A stretch of DNA of 64,000 bases, taken from positions 434,001 to 498,000 of the forward strand of contig CAWCQQ010000006.1 of the NCBI GenBank assembly GCA_963797675.1, in the 5' to 3' direction. The notes beneath the pieces were generated by a model. That model did no database searches, had not been told where the DNA came from, and saw nothing but the letters and a program-made list of their open reading frames with translations. The position numbers were made by a program, and so were the translations under genes. The stretch is from DASQPR01 sp963797675 (lineage in GTDB: Bacteria > Actinomycetota > Actinomycetes > Mycobacteriales > Micromonosporaceae). Below, in pieces: positions 8,997 through 18,818 of this stretch; positions within the stretch are counted from its first letter, which is position 1; each line of letters opens with the position of its first letter.

Positions 8997-9776
8997 ATGT
9001 CGGTCACCACGTTGGCACCGTCCGACGTCGCCCGGGTCTCCGCGCTGCGCCGGCTCACCGCCACCGAGCTGAAACTGTTCATCCGCGACCGGACCGGACC
9101 CGCCTTCGGCGTCGGGTTCCCGCTCGTACTGCTGACTATTTTCGGTAACATCCCCTACTTCAACCGAAAGATGCCGGTCTACGGCGGCCTCACGCTGCTC
9201 GAAGAGTACGTGCCCATCTTGGCGGCCTTTGTGATCGCGATGCTCGCGCTCAACATCATGCCACCGGTCCTGGCCGGATACCGCGAGAAGGGCATCCTCC
9301 GGCGGCTTCGGACCACGCCGGTCGGCCCGGCTCGGGTACTCGTGGCGCAGCTCGTCGTGACGGTTACGGTCACGGTGGTCGCCGTGGTCGTGCTGCTTGC
9401 CGTGGCCAACCTCGCATTCGGCGTGTTCCTGCCCCGCCAGCTGACCGGATTTGTCGTCGCGGCCGTGCTCGCCATCGCCGCGCTCGCCGCCCTCGGCATG
9501 TTCATCGCCGCGGCCGCGCCGACCGGACGCGCCGCCAACGCGATCGGCGCGACGATGTTCTACCTGATGACATTCTTCGCGGGATTGTGGGTCCCGGTCC
9601 CGGCCATGCCCGCTGTGCTCCAGCACATCAGCCACGCCACACCGCTCGGCGCAGCCGTGCAGGCTTTGACGGATGCGGTTCAGGGCAATTGGCCACATCC
9701 CCAACCACTGTTGATCATGGCGGCGTACGCGCTGGTCCTCGGGGCGGGCGCGGTTAGATTATTCCGGTGGGAATGA
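8997..9776 (+). CDS. ABC-2 type exporter, permease subunit
   Basis: 259 residues with about six hydrophobic segments. Features of the ABC-2 family include a cytoplasmic N-terminus (RRLTATELKLFIRDRTGPAF), the loop GYREKGILRRLRTTPVGPARVLVAQLV, and the late segment with GLWVPVPAMPAVLQHISHATPLGAAVQAL. It pairs with the ATPase encoded 5 bp upstream. It would form a homodimeric membrane channel driven by that ATPase. Confidence 0.9.
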   Translation: MSVTTLAPSDVARVSALRRLTATELKLFIRDRTGPAFGVGFPLVLLTIFGNIPYFNRKMPVYGGLTLLEEYVPILAAFVIAMLALNIMPPVLAGYREKGILRRLRTTPVGPARVLVAQLVVTVTVTVVAVVVLLAVANLAFGVFLPRQLTGFVVAAVLAIAALAALGMFIAAAAPTGRAANAIGATMFYLMTFFAGLWVPVPAMPAVLQHISHATPLGAAVQALTDAVQGNWPHPQPLLIMAAYALVLGAGAVRLFRWE

Positions 9777-9795
9777 CATCGTCCGAGGGGCGCCG

Positions 9796-11049
9796 ATGAG
9801 AACACAGGACTCGCCGGGATACCCGTGGGAGCATCGGCTGGGCTGGCTCACCACGGTCGTCCCGTACGGACTTCTCGCGATCTTGACTGCCTTCACCGCG
9901 ATCACGAAGCGGTCCACGGGCGGCTCGGTCGTCATCGATCTCGTCCTGTGCGCGGCCGCCGGGGCATGGATGCTGTGGATGTACACGCTGCATCCGGCCT
10001 GGCGGCAGCGGCCCCCGATGATGGCCTTGTTCCTGGCCGTGCTCATCGTGATCATGGCAATACTGGTCATCCGCGATTCGTGGTTCGGATTCTTCTCCGT
10101 CGCCGGCTACATCTACGCGTTCCGGCTGCTGCCCTGGCCGTGGGAGCTGGGTGCGATCGCCGGCGTGGCGATTGTCGCCGGTACCGCACAGTCATCCGGC
10201 GTACCCAAGACGACCGCGGTCGGGATCGTCGAATATCTGGCCGTACTCGCGGTCAATGTGATCCCCATGTGCGGTCTGGCGTGGGCCGGCCAGAGCCTCG
10301 AAAACTACAACGTCCGGCGCGAGCAGGCCCTCGACGAGGTCAACCAGGCGAACCGCCGCCTGTCGGTGACACTGGCCGAGAATGCCGGCCTGCACGAGCA
10401 ACTGTTGACCCAGGCGCGCGAAGCCGGCATCGCCGACGAACGGGCGCGGATGGCGCGGGAGATCCACGACACGCTGGCGCAGGGCCTGACCGGGATCATC
10501 ACCCAACTCCAGGCGGCCGATGCCACCGATCCGGCCCGGTGGCATCGCCACGTCGACGCTGCGACCCGGCTGGCCCGGGAGAGCCTGTCCGAGGCCCGGC
10601 GCTCGGTGCACGCGCTGCGCCCGGAGCCGCTGGAGGCAGCCCGGCTGAGCGACGCGCTGGCTGACGTCGCCGCGCGGTGGACCGCGCTGCACGGCATCGC
10701 GGTCACGGTCACGACCACGGGGACCGAGCGCACGCTGGGGCAAGAGACCGAATTCGCGCTGCTGCGGACGGCGCAGGAGGCGCTCGCCAACGTCGCCGAG
10801 CATGCGCACGCGAGCCGCGTCGGAGTCACTCTGTCGTACATGGAACACGAGGCCGCGCTGGACGTACGCGACGACGGCATCGGCTTCTCGCCGAGCAGCA
10901 CGGGTGCCGATGGCAGCGGGTTCGGCCTCGTCGCGATGCGGCAACGGATCGAAGGACTGACCGGAAAGCTGCAGATCGAATCGGAATCCGGCGTCGGTAC
11001 GGCCATCTCGGCCTGTGTCCCGGCGATGCCGGCGGAGGCCAACGCCTGA
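9796..11049 (+). CDS. Orphan sensor histidine kinase (HisKA_3, NarL/DesK type)
   Basis: 417 residues. About five or six transmembrane segments fill residues 17-165, followed by a coiled linker, the HisKA_3 box MAREIHDTLAQGLTG with the phospho-accepting His at residue 224, and a HATPase_c domain (QEALANVAEHAHASRV, VRDDGIGFSPSS, GFGLVAMRQRIEGL). It lies 19 bp after the ABC permease, so it is probably cotranscribed with the exporter. The NarL-type response regulator that normally follows is missing: the next gene, 4 bp away, is a convergent glycosidase. Confidence 0.9.
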   Translation: MRTQDSPGYPWEHRLGWLTTVVPYGLLAILTAFTAITKRSTGGSVVIDLVLCAAAGAWMLWMYTLHPAWRQRPPMMALFLAVLIVIMAILVIRDSWFGFFSVAGYIYAFRLLPWPWELGAIAGVAIVAGTAQSSGVPKTTAVGIVEYLAVLAVNVIPMCGLAWAGQSLENYNVRREQALDEVNQANRRLSVTLAENAGLHEQLLTQAREAGIADERARMAREIHDTLAQGLTGIITQLQAADATDPARWHRHVDAATRLARESLSEARRSVHALRPEPLEAARLSDALADVAARWTALHGIAVTVTTTGTERTLGQETEFALLRTAQEALANVAEHAHASRVGVTLSYMEHEAALDVRDDGIGFSPSSTGADGSGFGLVAMRQRIEGLTGKLQIESESGVGTAISACVPAMPAEANA

Positions 11050-11053
11050 GCGC

Positions 11054-12937
11054 TCACGGCTGGATCGCACCGCCCGGCGCCGGACCGGTGCGATCCAACG
11101 CTTCGGAGATCGCCCACGCCGCGTTCACCAGTCCGATGTGGCTGAACGCCTGCGGGAAATTGCCGATCATCTCGCCCGTCGACCGGTCCACCTCCTCGGC
11201 GAGCAGCCCGACGTCATTGATCGAGGCGATGGCCCGCTCGAAGGTCGCGATCGCCGCATCCACCTCGCCAGTCAGCGCCTGAGCCTGCGCCAGCCAGAAC
11301 GTACACAGTAGGAAGGCGCCCTCATCGCCGGGCAGACCGTCCTGAGACAGATGGCGGTACACCAGCCCGCGGTCGTCGGTCAGCGTCCGCACGATGGCGT
11401 CGATGGTCGCCCTGATCCGCGGATCATCGCCGGGCAGGAAGCCGGTGATCGCCAGCATCAAGCTGGATGCGTCGATGTCGTTGCTGCCGAACGACTGGGT
11501 GAAGGCGCCGACCGCGTCGTTCCAGCCACGCTCCAGGATCGCCGCGCGGATATCACCGCAGGCCGCGGTCCAGGCGCGCACCCGGCCCTCGGCGCCGAGC
11601 ACGGCGGCGAGGTCGATCGCGCGGGTCAGCGCGACCCAGCACATCAGCTTGGAGTGCAGGAAATCCTGCGGTGCGCCGCGAATCTCCCAGATGCCCTGAT
11701 CCGGATCCCGCCACCGGTCGGCGGCGGCATCGGCCGCCGCCACCAAGAACCGCTGAGTCTCCGGTTCCAGCGTGCCGAGTTGTTGCACTAGCCGCTGGGC
11801 GGTGGCCAGCAACTCGCCGTAGACGTCGAGCTGACGTTGCCGCCACGCGCCGTTGCCGATCCGTACCGGCCGGCTGCCGCGCCAGCCGGCCAGGTGCGGC
11901 AGTTCCCGCTCGTCGAGGTCGCGCTCGCCGCCGATGCCGAACATGATTTGCAGGTCGGAACCGGGCTCCAGCGGAGATGCGGCGGCGGCGAGGAACGCGA
12001 AGAACCTGTTCGCTTCCTCCGGGCACGCCGCGACCCACAACGCCTCCATGGTCAGGCTGGCGTCGCGGACCCAGGTGTATCGGTAGTCCCAGTTGCGCGT
12101 ACCGCCGATCGTCTCGGGCAGAGAGGTGGTCGGTGCCGCCACGATCGCCCCGGTCGGCTGAAACGTCAGCGCCTGCAGGACGCGCCCGGAGTGACGTACC
12201 AGATCGCGCCACGGACCCTCGTATCTCTGGTGGAGGGCGGACCAGGACCGCCAGCCGAGCACCGTGTCTTCCAGCCGCTCGGTGATCTCGGCATCGGACC
12301 ATGGGATCGCGGCCTCGTAGCAGACCGCGAACGCGGCCGCCTGCCCGGCGGCCAGCCGGATATGGGCGCTCGCGACCGGCCCGGTGACATCGAACATGAC
12401 CCGGCTGGACAGGTGTAGAAACGAATCGAGGCCGCGTGCCGGAGCGGTCCGCGAGCCGCCGTCCAGGTCCGGGCCCATAGTCGAGCCGAAGCGTGCCAGT
12501 AGGCCACCCTCGACCGCGTCGAGAGCGGGTTCGATCACGCCGTAGTTCGGCCGGGGCGCGAAGACGATCTCCGCATCGATGGTTCCGTCGACGCACACCA
12601 GGCGCCGCAACAGCGCGCCGGGTGATCCGGCGCCGAGATCATGACCGCGCTCGCCGGGGCCCATGGCCATCGCGTCGACGAGGACGGCGGTTCCGGTCGG
12701 CGTATCGAACGTGGTTTCGAGGACCATGGTGTCCTCGACGTAGCGGCGCCGCGTCCGATGATCGCCGGTCGGACGGATGGCGAAGTGACCGCCGTGCGGG
12801 TCCAGCAGCCGGCAGAACACCGACGGCCCGTCGAATCGCGGGAAACACAGCCAGTCCACCGAGCCGTCCCGGCTGATCAGCGCGGCCGACCGGCAATCCG
12901 ACAACAGCGCATAATCCCCGACCGGCAAGCCGTCCAT
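11054..12937 (-). CDS. Glycoside hydrolase family 15 protein (trehalase/glucoamylase type)
   Basis: 627 residues. The N-terminal beta-sandwich (GDYALLSDCRSAALISRDGSVDWLCFPRFD) precedes the (alpha/alpha)6 barrel. Barrel markers are TIGGTRNWDYRYTWVRDASL, then PDQGIWEIRGAPQDFLHSKLMCWVALTRAI, whose Glu in GIWEIR is the family's general acid, and a C-terminal FLLCTFWLAQAQ segment. Relatives in actinomycetes hydrolyse trehalose or alpha-glucans. There is no signal peptide, so it acts in the cytoplasm, and trehalose is the likelier substrate. A Shine-Dalgarno AAGGA lies 7 nt before the ATG. It is a single-gene unit converging on the histidine kinase. Confidence 0.9.
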   Translation of the reverse strand: MDGLPVGDYALLSDCRSAALISRDGSVDWLCFPRFDGPSVFCRLLDPHGGHFAIRPTGDHRTRRRYVEDTMVLETTFDTPTGTAVLVDAMAMGPGERGHDLGAGSPGALLRRLVCVDGTIDAEIVFAPRPNYGVIEPALDAVEGGLLARFGSTMGPDLDGGSRTAPARGLDSFLHLSSRVMFDVTGPVASAHIRLAAGQAAAFAVCYEAAIPWSDAEITERLEDTVLGWRSWSALHQRYEGPWRDLVRHSGRVLQALTFQPTGAIVAAPTTSLPETIGGTRNWDYRYTWVRDASLTMEALWVAACPEEANRFFAFLAAAASPLEPGSDLQIMFGIGGERDLDERELPHLAGWRGSRPVRIGNGAWRQRQLDVYGELLATAQRLVQQLGTLEPETQRFLVAAADAAADRWRDPDQGIWEIRGAPQDFLHSKLMCWVALTRAIDLAAVLGAEGRVRAWTAACGDIRAAILERGWNDAVGAFTQSFGSNDIDASSLMLAITGFLPGDDPRIRATIDAIVRTLTDDRGLVYRHLSQDGLPGDEGAFLLCTFWLAQAQALTGEVDAAIATFERAIASINDVGLLAEEVDRSTGEMIGNFPQAFSHIGLVNAAWAISEALDRTGPAPGGAIQP

Positions 12938-13319
12938 ACCGTTCCTTCGCAGCGCCGGCCAGTCGCGCTCTGCGCACCTGGCTCAACCCGTCAAAGCGTA
13001 CGCGGTTCCGCAGCTCACGACGCATAGTTGCCGGAACGCGCCAGCCGAGACGGCGTCTCGATCGTGGGCCCGTCGCGGCGCGGCCGTTGCGTGTCTCCCG
13101 CTGCCGTCAAACCAGCCAACCAGGCCGGTCCAGCGTGCTAGACAGGCATGGAGGGCTCTCCGTGAACCGGGGCACGACGGAGCCGACGTGTGGATTCGGC
13201 CGGCCGGGCCTCGGCGAACCCACGCCTGGGCGCCGGGGCCGCGCGCGCACCCACCGTTCTCCCCGCTGCGGCTGCGCCCCGGCGGCCGGGTGCACTGACG
13301 GAAGGATGGTGGCGCGGCG
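12938..13319. other. Intergenic region, 382 bp, between divergent genes
   Basis: This divergent gap separates the GH15 gene from the membrane protein gene. It should hold both promoters. A few open frames cross it, but they are Arg/Pro/Gly-rich without family resemblance and were not accepted. No clear dyad or riboswitch-like structure was seen. Confidence 0.4.
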
Positions 13320-14384
13320 ATGAGCGCGTTGCGACGCATTCTGGTGATCGCCGTGGGCGCCGCAGTCGTGAGCTGCCTTTTCGTCCTGTCGTACGGTTAT
13401 GCCGCGCACGCGCCGCGACCGCACAATGTGCGTATCGATGTGGTCGGCGGGAACGCAGCGGCGGCACGTGTGAACGCGGTGTTTGAGCGTGCGGTGCCCG
13501 GTGGATTCGAGGTGGAACCAGTGGCGGATGACGCTGCTGCACGCGACGACGTTGCGACCGGTAAGACGTACGGCGCGATCATCGACCTTCCGACCGGTCC
13601 CGTCGGGGTGCTTACCGCCGGCGCCGGTGGTCTCGCGGTGCAGCAGATCGTGACCCGCGCGGCGACGGCATATGCCTTCGTGCAAGGGCGCGGCATTGTC
13701 CAGAACGACGTGGTGCCACTGCCGCCATCCGATGCCGCTGGTGTGTCCGCCTTCTTCCTCCAGCTCGGGCTGCTGATCCCCGGATTGCTGGTGTCAGTCC
13801 TCTTTTACCTGATCGGCCGGCAATCGCGGATCTGGGCGCGATTCGGTGGCGCGGTCGTCTACGCGTTGTGCGCCGCCGCGCTCGGGGTGCTGGTCATGGA
13901 CGTGGGTCTCGGCGCGCTGACCGGCGCACCGGCGGCGTTGTTCGGGATCTCCGTGCTGGCCGCCGCGGCTTTCGTCGTGACGGTCGCCGCGTTGCAGGCG
14001 GCGTTCGGGCTCCCTGGGACCGCGGTCGCCGCTGCCGTGCTGCTCATCGTCGGCAATCCCCTCAACGGGGTCACGGTGGCGACGCCACTTCTCCCCGACG
14101 GCTACCGCCAGATCGCGCCGGCTTTCCCGAACAACGCCACCGTGCGAGCCATCAAGGATCAGATCTACTTTGGTGGCCAGCATTCACCCACGGCGCTTTT
14201 GATCCTGTCGGCATGGATCGTCGGAGGTTTGCTCATCATCGGCATCGCCGACTGGCTCCACCTTCGGCAGCGACGCCGGGCGGTGCACAGTCCAGCCGAT
14301 ATCTACGCGAAGCCGATCGTGAGTCGCCGTCTGCCAACCCCGACGCGCACCGAGTCCGCACGTACGACGCCCGAATCGACCTGA
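13320..14384 (+). CDS. Integral membrane protein, ABC-2/DUF3533 (YhgE-like) type
   Basis: 354 residues. One N-terminal TM segment (residues about 5-28) is followed by an extracytoplasmic domain of about 110 residues, then five more TM segments between residues 145 and 325 and a basic cytoplasmic tail. The pattern matches ABC-2-like or DUF3533 proteins. The motif LPDGYRQIAPAFPNNATVRAIKDQIYFGG before the last TM helix corresponds to their conserved P-G-x-x-x-x-R region. No ATPase is adjacent. It precedes the esterase gene by 77 bp. Function is unknown. Confidence 0.7.
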   Translation: MSALRRILVIAVGAAVVSCLFVLSYGYAAHAPRPHNVRIDVVGGNAAAARVNAVFERAVPGGFEVEPVADDAAARDDVATGKTYGAIIDLPTGPVGVLTAGAGGLAVQQIVTRAATAYAFVQGRGIVQNDVVPLPPSDAAGVSAFFLQLGLLIPGLLVSVLFYLIGRQSRIWARFGGAVVYALCAAALGVLVMDVGLGALTGAPAALFGISVLAAAAFVVTVAALQAAFGLPGTAVAAAVLLIVGNPLNGVTVATPLLPDGYRQIAPAFPNNATVRAIKDQIYFGGQHSPTALLILSAWIVGGLLIIGIADWLHLRQRRRAVHSPADIYAKPIVSRRLPTPTRTESARTTPEST

Positions 14385-14461
14385 CGGATGCCGCGGCTCC
14401 ATCACTGCCAGAGCCGGCGCATTCTGAAGCAAGGCCACCGCATGTCAAAGGGGGACCGGCG

Positions 14462-15364
14462 ATGCCGAGCCAGGCAATGCAGGATGTGATCGACGCCGAA
14501 TGGGACCGCCGGATCGCCGCAGCCGGCCAGGTCGCGCCTTCGCTGGACGAGCAGCGCGCCGGATTCGCGCCCGCGGACCGCCTGTATCCGATCCCCGGCG
14601 ACGTGCTGGTGACGGACGTCGTCGCTGCCGGGGTGCCGGCCCACTGGCTCGAAGCCCCCGGCACGTACGCCGGCCGGGTCCTGCTCTTTCTGCACGGCGG
14701 AGGGTACCGGCTCGGGTCGCTGCGCAGCGACGGCGAGCTGGCCGCACGGCTGGGTCGGGCCGCGGGGATGCGGGTCCTATTTCTCGAATACCGCCTGGCA
14801 CCCGAGCATCCTTTCCCGGCCGCCATCGACGATGTCCTGGCGGCCTGGCACTGGCTCGTCGACGACCAGCACCTGAGTTCGAGATCCATAGCGCTCGCCG
14901 GTGACTCGGCCGGCGGAGGGCTCAGCGTCGCCCTGCTCGTGGCGCTGCGTGACGCCGAGGCGGAGTTGCCGGCGGCCGCCGTACTGATGTCACCGACGGT
15001 GGACCTGACCAGCTCGGGCGCGTCGATGAGCGAGCGGGTCGATCAGGATCCGATCTCGACTCCTGACTTGCTCCGCCAGTTGAGCTCCGACTACCTGGCC
15101 GGAGCCGATCCTCGGACGCCGATGGCGTCACCACTCTTCGCCACGTTGGCGGGGCTCCCGCCGCTGCTGGTGCAAGTAGGGACGGCCGACCTACTGCTCA
15201 GCGATTCCGAACGGCTGGCGACAGCAGCTGCCGAGGCCGGGGTGGACGTCACACTACAGATCGGCGAAGGCCTGCCGCACGTCTACCAGAGCACGCTCGG
15301 CACGCCCGAGGCAACGGAGGCTACGAGGCAGATCGGGGAGTTCTTGCGGGCCCGGGTCCGCTGA
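14462..15364 (+). CDS. Alpha/beta hydrolase, hormone-sensitive-lipase family
   Basis: 300 residues. The oxyanion motif HGGGYRLGSL, the SADH-like stretch LEYRLAPEHPFPAAIDDVLAAW and the nucleophile elbow GDSAGGGLSV are all present. The acid is in VQVGTADLLLSDS and the catalytic His in EGLPHVYQ. It would hydrolyse short-chain esters of unknown nature. The start at 14462 follows a strong GGGGGA ribosome-binding site; the open frame extends much further upstream but overlaps the previous gene. A second, diverged member of the same family occurs at 30.9 kb. Confidence 0.9.
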   Translation: MPSQAMQDVIDAEWDRRIAAAGQVAPSLDEQRAGFAPADRLYPIPGDVLVTDVVAAGVPAHWLEAPGTYAGRVLLFLHGGGYRLGSLRSDGELAARLGRAAGMRVLFLEYRLAPEHPFPAAIDDVLAAWHWLVDDQHLSSRSIALAGDSAGGGLSVALLVALRDAEAELPAAAVLMSPTVDLTSSGASMSERVDQDPISTPDLLRQLSSDYLAGADPRTPMASPLFATLAGLPPLLVQVGTADLLLSDSERLATAAAEAGVDVTLQIGEGLPHVYQSTLGTPEATEATRQIGEFLRARVR

Positions 15365-15462
15365 CGAGAATCCTCCGACCCGGCACGCTCCGAGCAGCTG
15401 ATGGCTGGCACGATCACGCTCGCTGCGGCTGCTGACAGCTCAATGCGACGAGGAGGGTGACG

Positions 15463-15867
15463 ATGAATCCCGACACGGAGACCCGGGCCAGGATCCAGGA
15501 CCATTGGGCTGCATCCGAGAGCGGGGACACAGCCGCCGAGCATGAGATTTACGCCGCCGATGCGGTCCTGGACTATCCGCAATCCGGTGAGCGCTTCCGC
15601 GGTCGCGCAAAGATCCAGGCGCAGCGCGGCGGCCATCCGGCGGATCGGCACTTTGCCGTCCGCCGGATCAGCGGCCAGGGGAATCTGTGGATCAGCGAAT
15701 GCGTGATCACGTACGACGGCGAGCCCACGCATTCGGTCAGCATCATGGAGTTCGCTCGCGGCTTCGTCGCGCACGAGACGCAGTACTTCGCCGATCCGTT
15801 TCCTGCTGCGCCCTGGCGGGCGTCATTGACCGAACCGATACCCGGCACGTCGAGTCCGGCTCCGTAA
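15463..15867 (+). CDS. SnoaL/NTF2-like protein
   Basis: 134 residues with the cone-shaped NTF2-like pattern: an N-terminal helix (RARIQDHWAASESGDTAAEHEIY), AVLDYPQSGERFRGRAKIQAQR, then strands ending in GFVAHETQYFADPFPAAPWR. The perfect AGGAGG at 15451-15456 favours ATG 15463 over the GTG directly abutting it. It follows the esterase gene by about 100 bp and may share its transcript. Its role, enzyme or carrier, cannot be read. Confidence 0.8.
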   Translation: MNPDTETRARIQDHWAASESGDTAAEHEIYAADAVLDYPQSGERFRGRAKIQAQRGGHPADRHFAVRRISGQGNLWISECVITYDGEPTHSVSIMEFARGFVAHETQYFADPFPAAPWRASLTEPIPGTSSPAP

Positions 15868-15880
15868 CCCGCTTGCGACG

Positions 15881-17203
<1,323 letters not shown>

Positions 17204-17348
17204 GAAATCTCTTCCCTCCAGGATGATGCCGCACTGGGCACGTGGCCAGCGCGAGCGAGTGCATGGGTGCTCGTTTGCCATGACGTTGGTGCGACGCCGG
17301 TCGGTCGCGTGCGGTTGATGCCGGCCTTTCCGGGGTCCCGTCGGCCCT

Positions 17349-18026
17349 CTAGCTCGGCCTGCGGGCCGGTCCTTGCGCTGATGTTCCGAGCACGGAGCGA
17401 ATCTCGCCGCCGAGCGCCGCGAGCCTCAGCAGGGTGTAGGAGGCGGCATCGAAGGCTGTGCAGCCGTGGTAAATCCGGCCGTGGTCATCGAACAGTTGGC
17501 CGACGAACTCGTTCTCCCCGACCTCGGCCGCGGTCCAGCGGTCCCAGAGCACGCGCTGCATGGCCTGCGTCGCGTCGGTGGCCGGATCCTGGAACACGAT
17601 TTCGCAGCCCTGCTCGCGCAACGCGCCGATCAGGTGCTCTGCCGCCTTGGTCTGCATGCCGGCGGCGAGTCGCCCGTCGTCATACTCGATTCCCGGGAAG
17701 TCGATCGGTGCCCAGGCGAAGTCATTGGGGCGCATGAATCGGAAGATGAACGTGCGGCGCACCGTCTCCTGAACGTGTTCGGCGAGCATCGCGCGCCGGC
17801 CTTGCCCGGGGCGCCGGCTCTCCCAGACCCGGAGTTCCTCAGTCCGTCCGGGATCCCAGCCCGCCATGCCGCCGATGGTGACATCCGGCTCGGGGAAATC
17901 CGAGTAGCGCAGCCGCCACATGCTGACCGTCTTCGGCTCGACATTGAACATTACCGCGATGTCGGCCACGCCGAGCATGTCTTTCACCATGTGTTGTGTC
18001 CCGCTCCCCAGCTCGTAGATTCCCAT
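17349..18026 (-). CDS. Uncharacterised HTH-containing protein next to ino1
   Basis: 225 residues. An N-terminal helix-turn-helix (VADIAVMFNVEPKTVSMWRLRY, residues about 20-41) resembles the MerR/excisionase winged-helix start, followed by EPDVTIGGMAGWDPGRTEELRVWESR. The remainder (residues 75-215) is a mixed domain I do not recognise; it contains DFAWAPIDFPGIEYDDGRLAAG and YHGCTAFDAASYTLLRLAALGG. The start at 18026 is supported by a promoter whose predicted transcription start is the A of the ATG. It is upstream of ino1 on the same strand (145 bp gap), so it may regulate or be cotranscribed with it. Confidence 0.65.
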   Translation of the reverse strand: MGIYELGSGTQHMVKDMLGVADIAVMFNVEPKTVSMWRLRYSDFPEPDVTIGGMAGWDPGRTEELRVWESRRPGQGRRAMLAEHVQETVRRTFIFRFMRPNDFAWAPIDFPGIEYDDGRLAAGMQTKAAEHLIGALREQGCEIVFQDPATDATQAMQRVLWDRWTAAEVGENEFVGQLFDDHGRIYHGCTAFDAASYTLLRLAALGGEIRSVLGTSAQGPARRPS

Positions 18027-18058
18027 CTACAAAGTAGCGGATGGACGCGGTTTGTCAA
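18027..18058 (-). promoter_or_regulatory. Sigma-70-type promoter giving a leaderless transcript
   Basis: On the minus strand TTGACA (18058-18053), a 16-nt spacer and TACTTT (18036-18031) are followed by GTAG and then the ATG of the HTH gene. The predicted +1 falls on the initiator A, so no 5' UTR or Shine-Dalgarno is present. Two overlapping dyads lie over the start: GTAGAT-N4-ATCTAC (18015-18030) and CTAC-AAA-GTAG (18027-18037). They could be an autoregulatory operator. Confidence 0.6.
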
Positions 18059-18102
18059 CCATGGTCTACGAACTGGTGTGCATGCATCGCGCGAACGGCT
18101 GT

Positions 18103-18732
18103 TCAGCGTGAAATAGTCGGACGCGCCCAGCGGGCGGCCCGGCACGTCTCTGCGCCTACTGCTGGGCGCTGAGGCCTGGACAGGCTCGCTGTATGTGCCC
18201 GCAGACTCGCGGCGACCGTGTCGAAGGGCGTGATGTCGCGCTCGGCGCGGCACATCACCACCGCGCCCTCGCTGGCGGCCAGCAGCAGCGCCGCCGTGGA
18301 GACAGCGGTCGCGGCGTCCAGTCCCGCCGTGCGAAGGGCGCGTGTCAGGCCGGAGCGCCATGTCCGGAACGCCTGCGCCGCGCGCTCGCGTACCGCGTCG
18401 GAGTCCGCGGCTACGCTCACCGCGACCAGCGCGCATCCGACATGGAAGTCGGCCACGGTGAGCAACGCGCGCCAGGCCGTGAGGAACGAATCGACGACCT
18501 CGTCAACCGTGGTACCGGCAGGGAACGAGAGCAGCCCGACCACGTGCTCCTCGGTAGCACCGATGGCAGCGATGATCAGCTCATCCTTCCCGCCCGGGAA
18601 GTGGTGGTAGATGGACCCGCGCGGTGCGCCGGTGGCGGCCAGGACGGTGGAGAACGACGTGGCCTGCAATCCACGCTCGGCGAGCAGGCGTGCCGCACCG
18701 GTCACCATGCGGGAGCGCGAGTCGCTGGCCAT
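18103..18732 (-). CDS. TetR family transcriptional regulator
   Basis: 209 residues. The N-terminal HTH reads AARLLAERGLQATSFSTVLAATGAPRGSIYHHFPGGKDELI, typical of TetR proteins of the YxaF/LmrA type, and the C-terminal ligand domain contains GCALVAVSVAAD. ATG 18732 follows GGAGG at 5-nt spacing. It is divergent from a tautomerase gene, with a 42-bp perfect dyad between them. It is therefore expected to repress itself and the tautomerase until a small effector binds. Confidence 0.9.
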   Translation of the reverse strand: MASDSRSRMVTGAARLLAERGLQATSFSTVLAATGAPRGSIYHHFPGGKDELIIAAIGATEEHVVGLLSFPAGTTVDEVVDSFLTAWRALLTVADFHVGCALVAVSVAADSDAVRERAAQAFRTWRSGLTRALRTAGLDAATAVSTAALLLAASEGAVVMCRAERDITPFDTVAASLRAHTASLSRPQRPAVGAETCRAARWARPTISR

Positions 18733-18750
18733 CAGATCCTCCGTTTCTCC

Positions 18751-18792
18751 TATGTCGACCATCATAATCAGGCTACTATGATGGTCGACATA
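18751..18792. promoter_or_regulatory. TetR operator: 16-bp perfect inverted repeat
   Basis: TATGTCGACCATCATA (18751-18766), a 10-bp spacer, then TATGATGGTCGACATA (18777-18792). The arms are exact reverse complements. Each arm also holds a near-palindromic ATGGTCGACAT core, so two TetR dimers could bind. The site fills the 86-bp divergent gap and covers the likely -10 region (CATAAT) of the tautomerase gene. Confidence 0.85.
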
Positions 18793-18818
18793 ATAGCTGC
18801 GATTCAGGGAGCGCCACC

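Noticed and set aside
11048..11057. TGAGCGCTCA palindrome between histidine kinase and GH15
   Set aside because: It simply contains the two convergent stop codons and is too short for a terminator or operator call.
13087..13323. 78-codon plus-strand frame before the membrane protein
   Set aside because: Low-complexity Arg/Gly/Pro composition, no Shine-Dalgarno and no family features.
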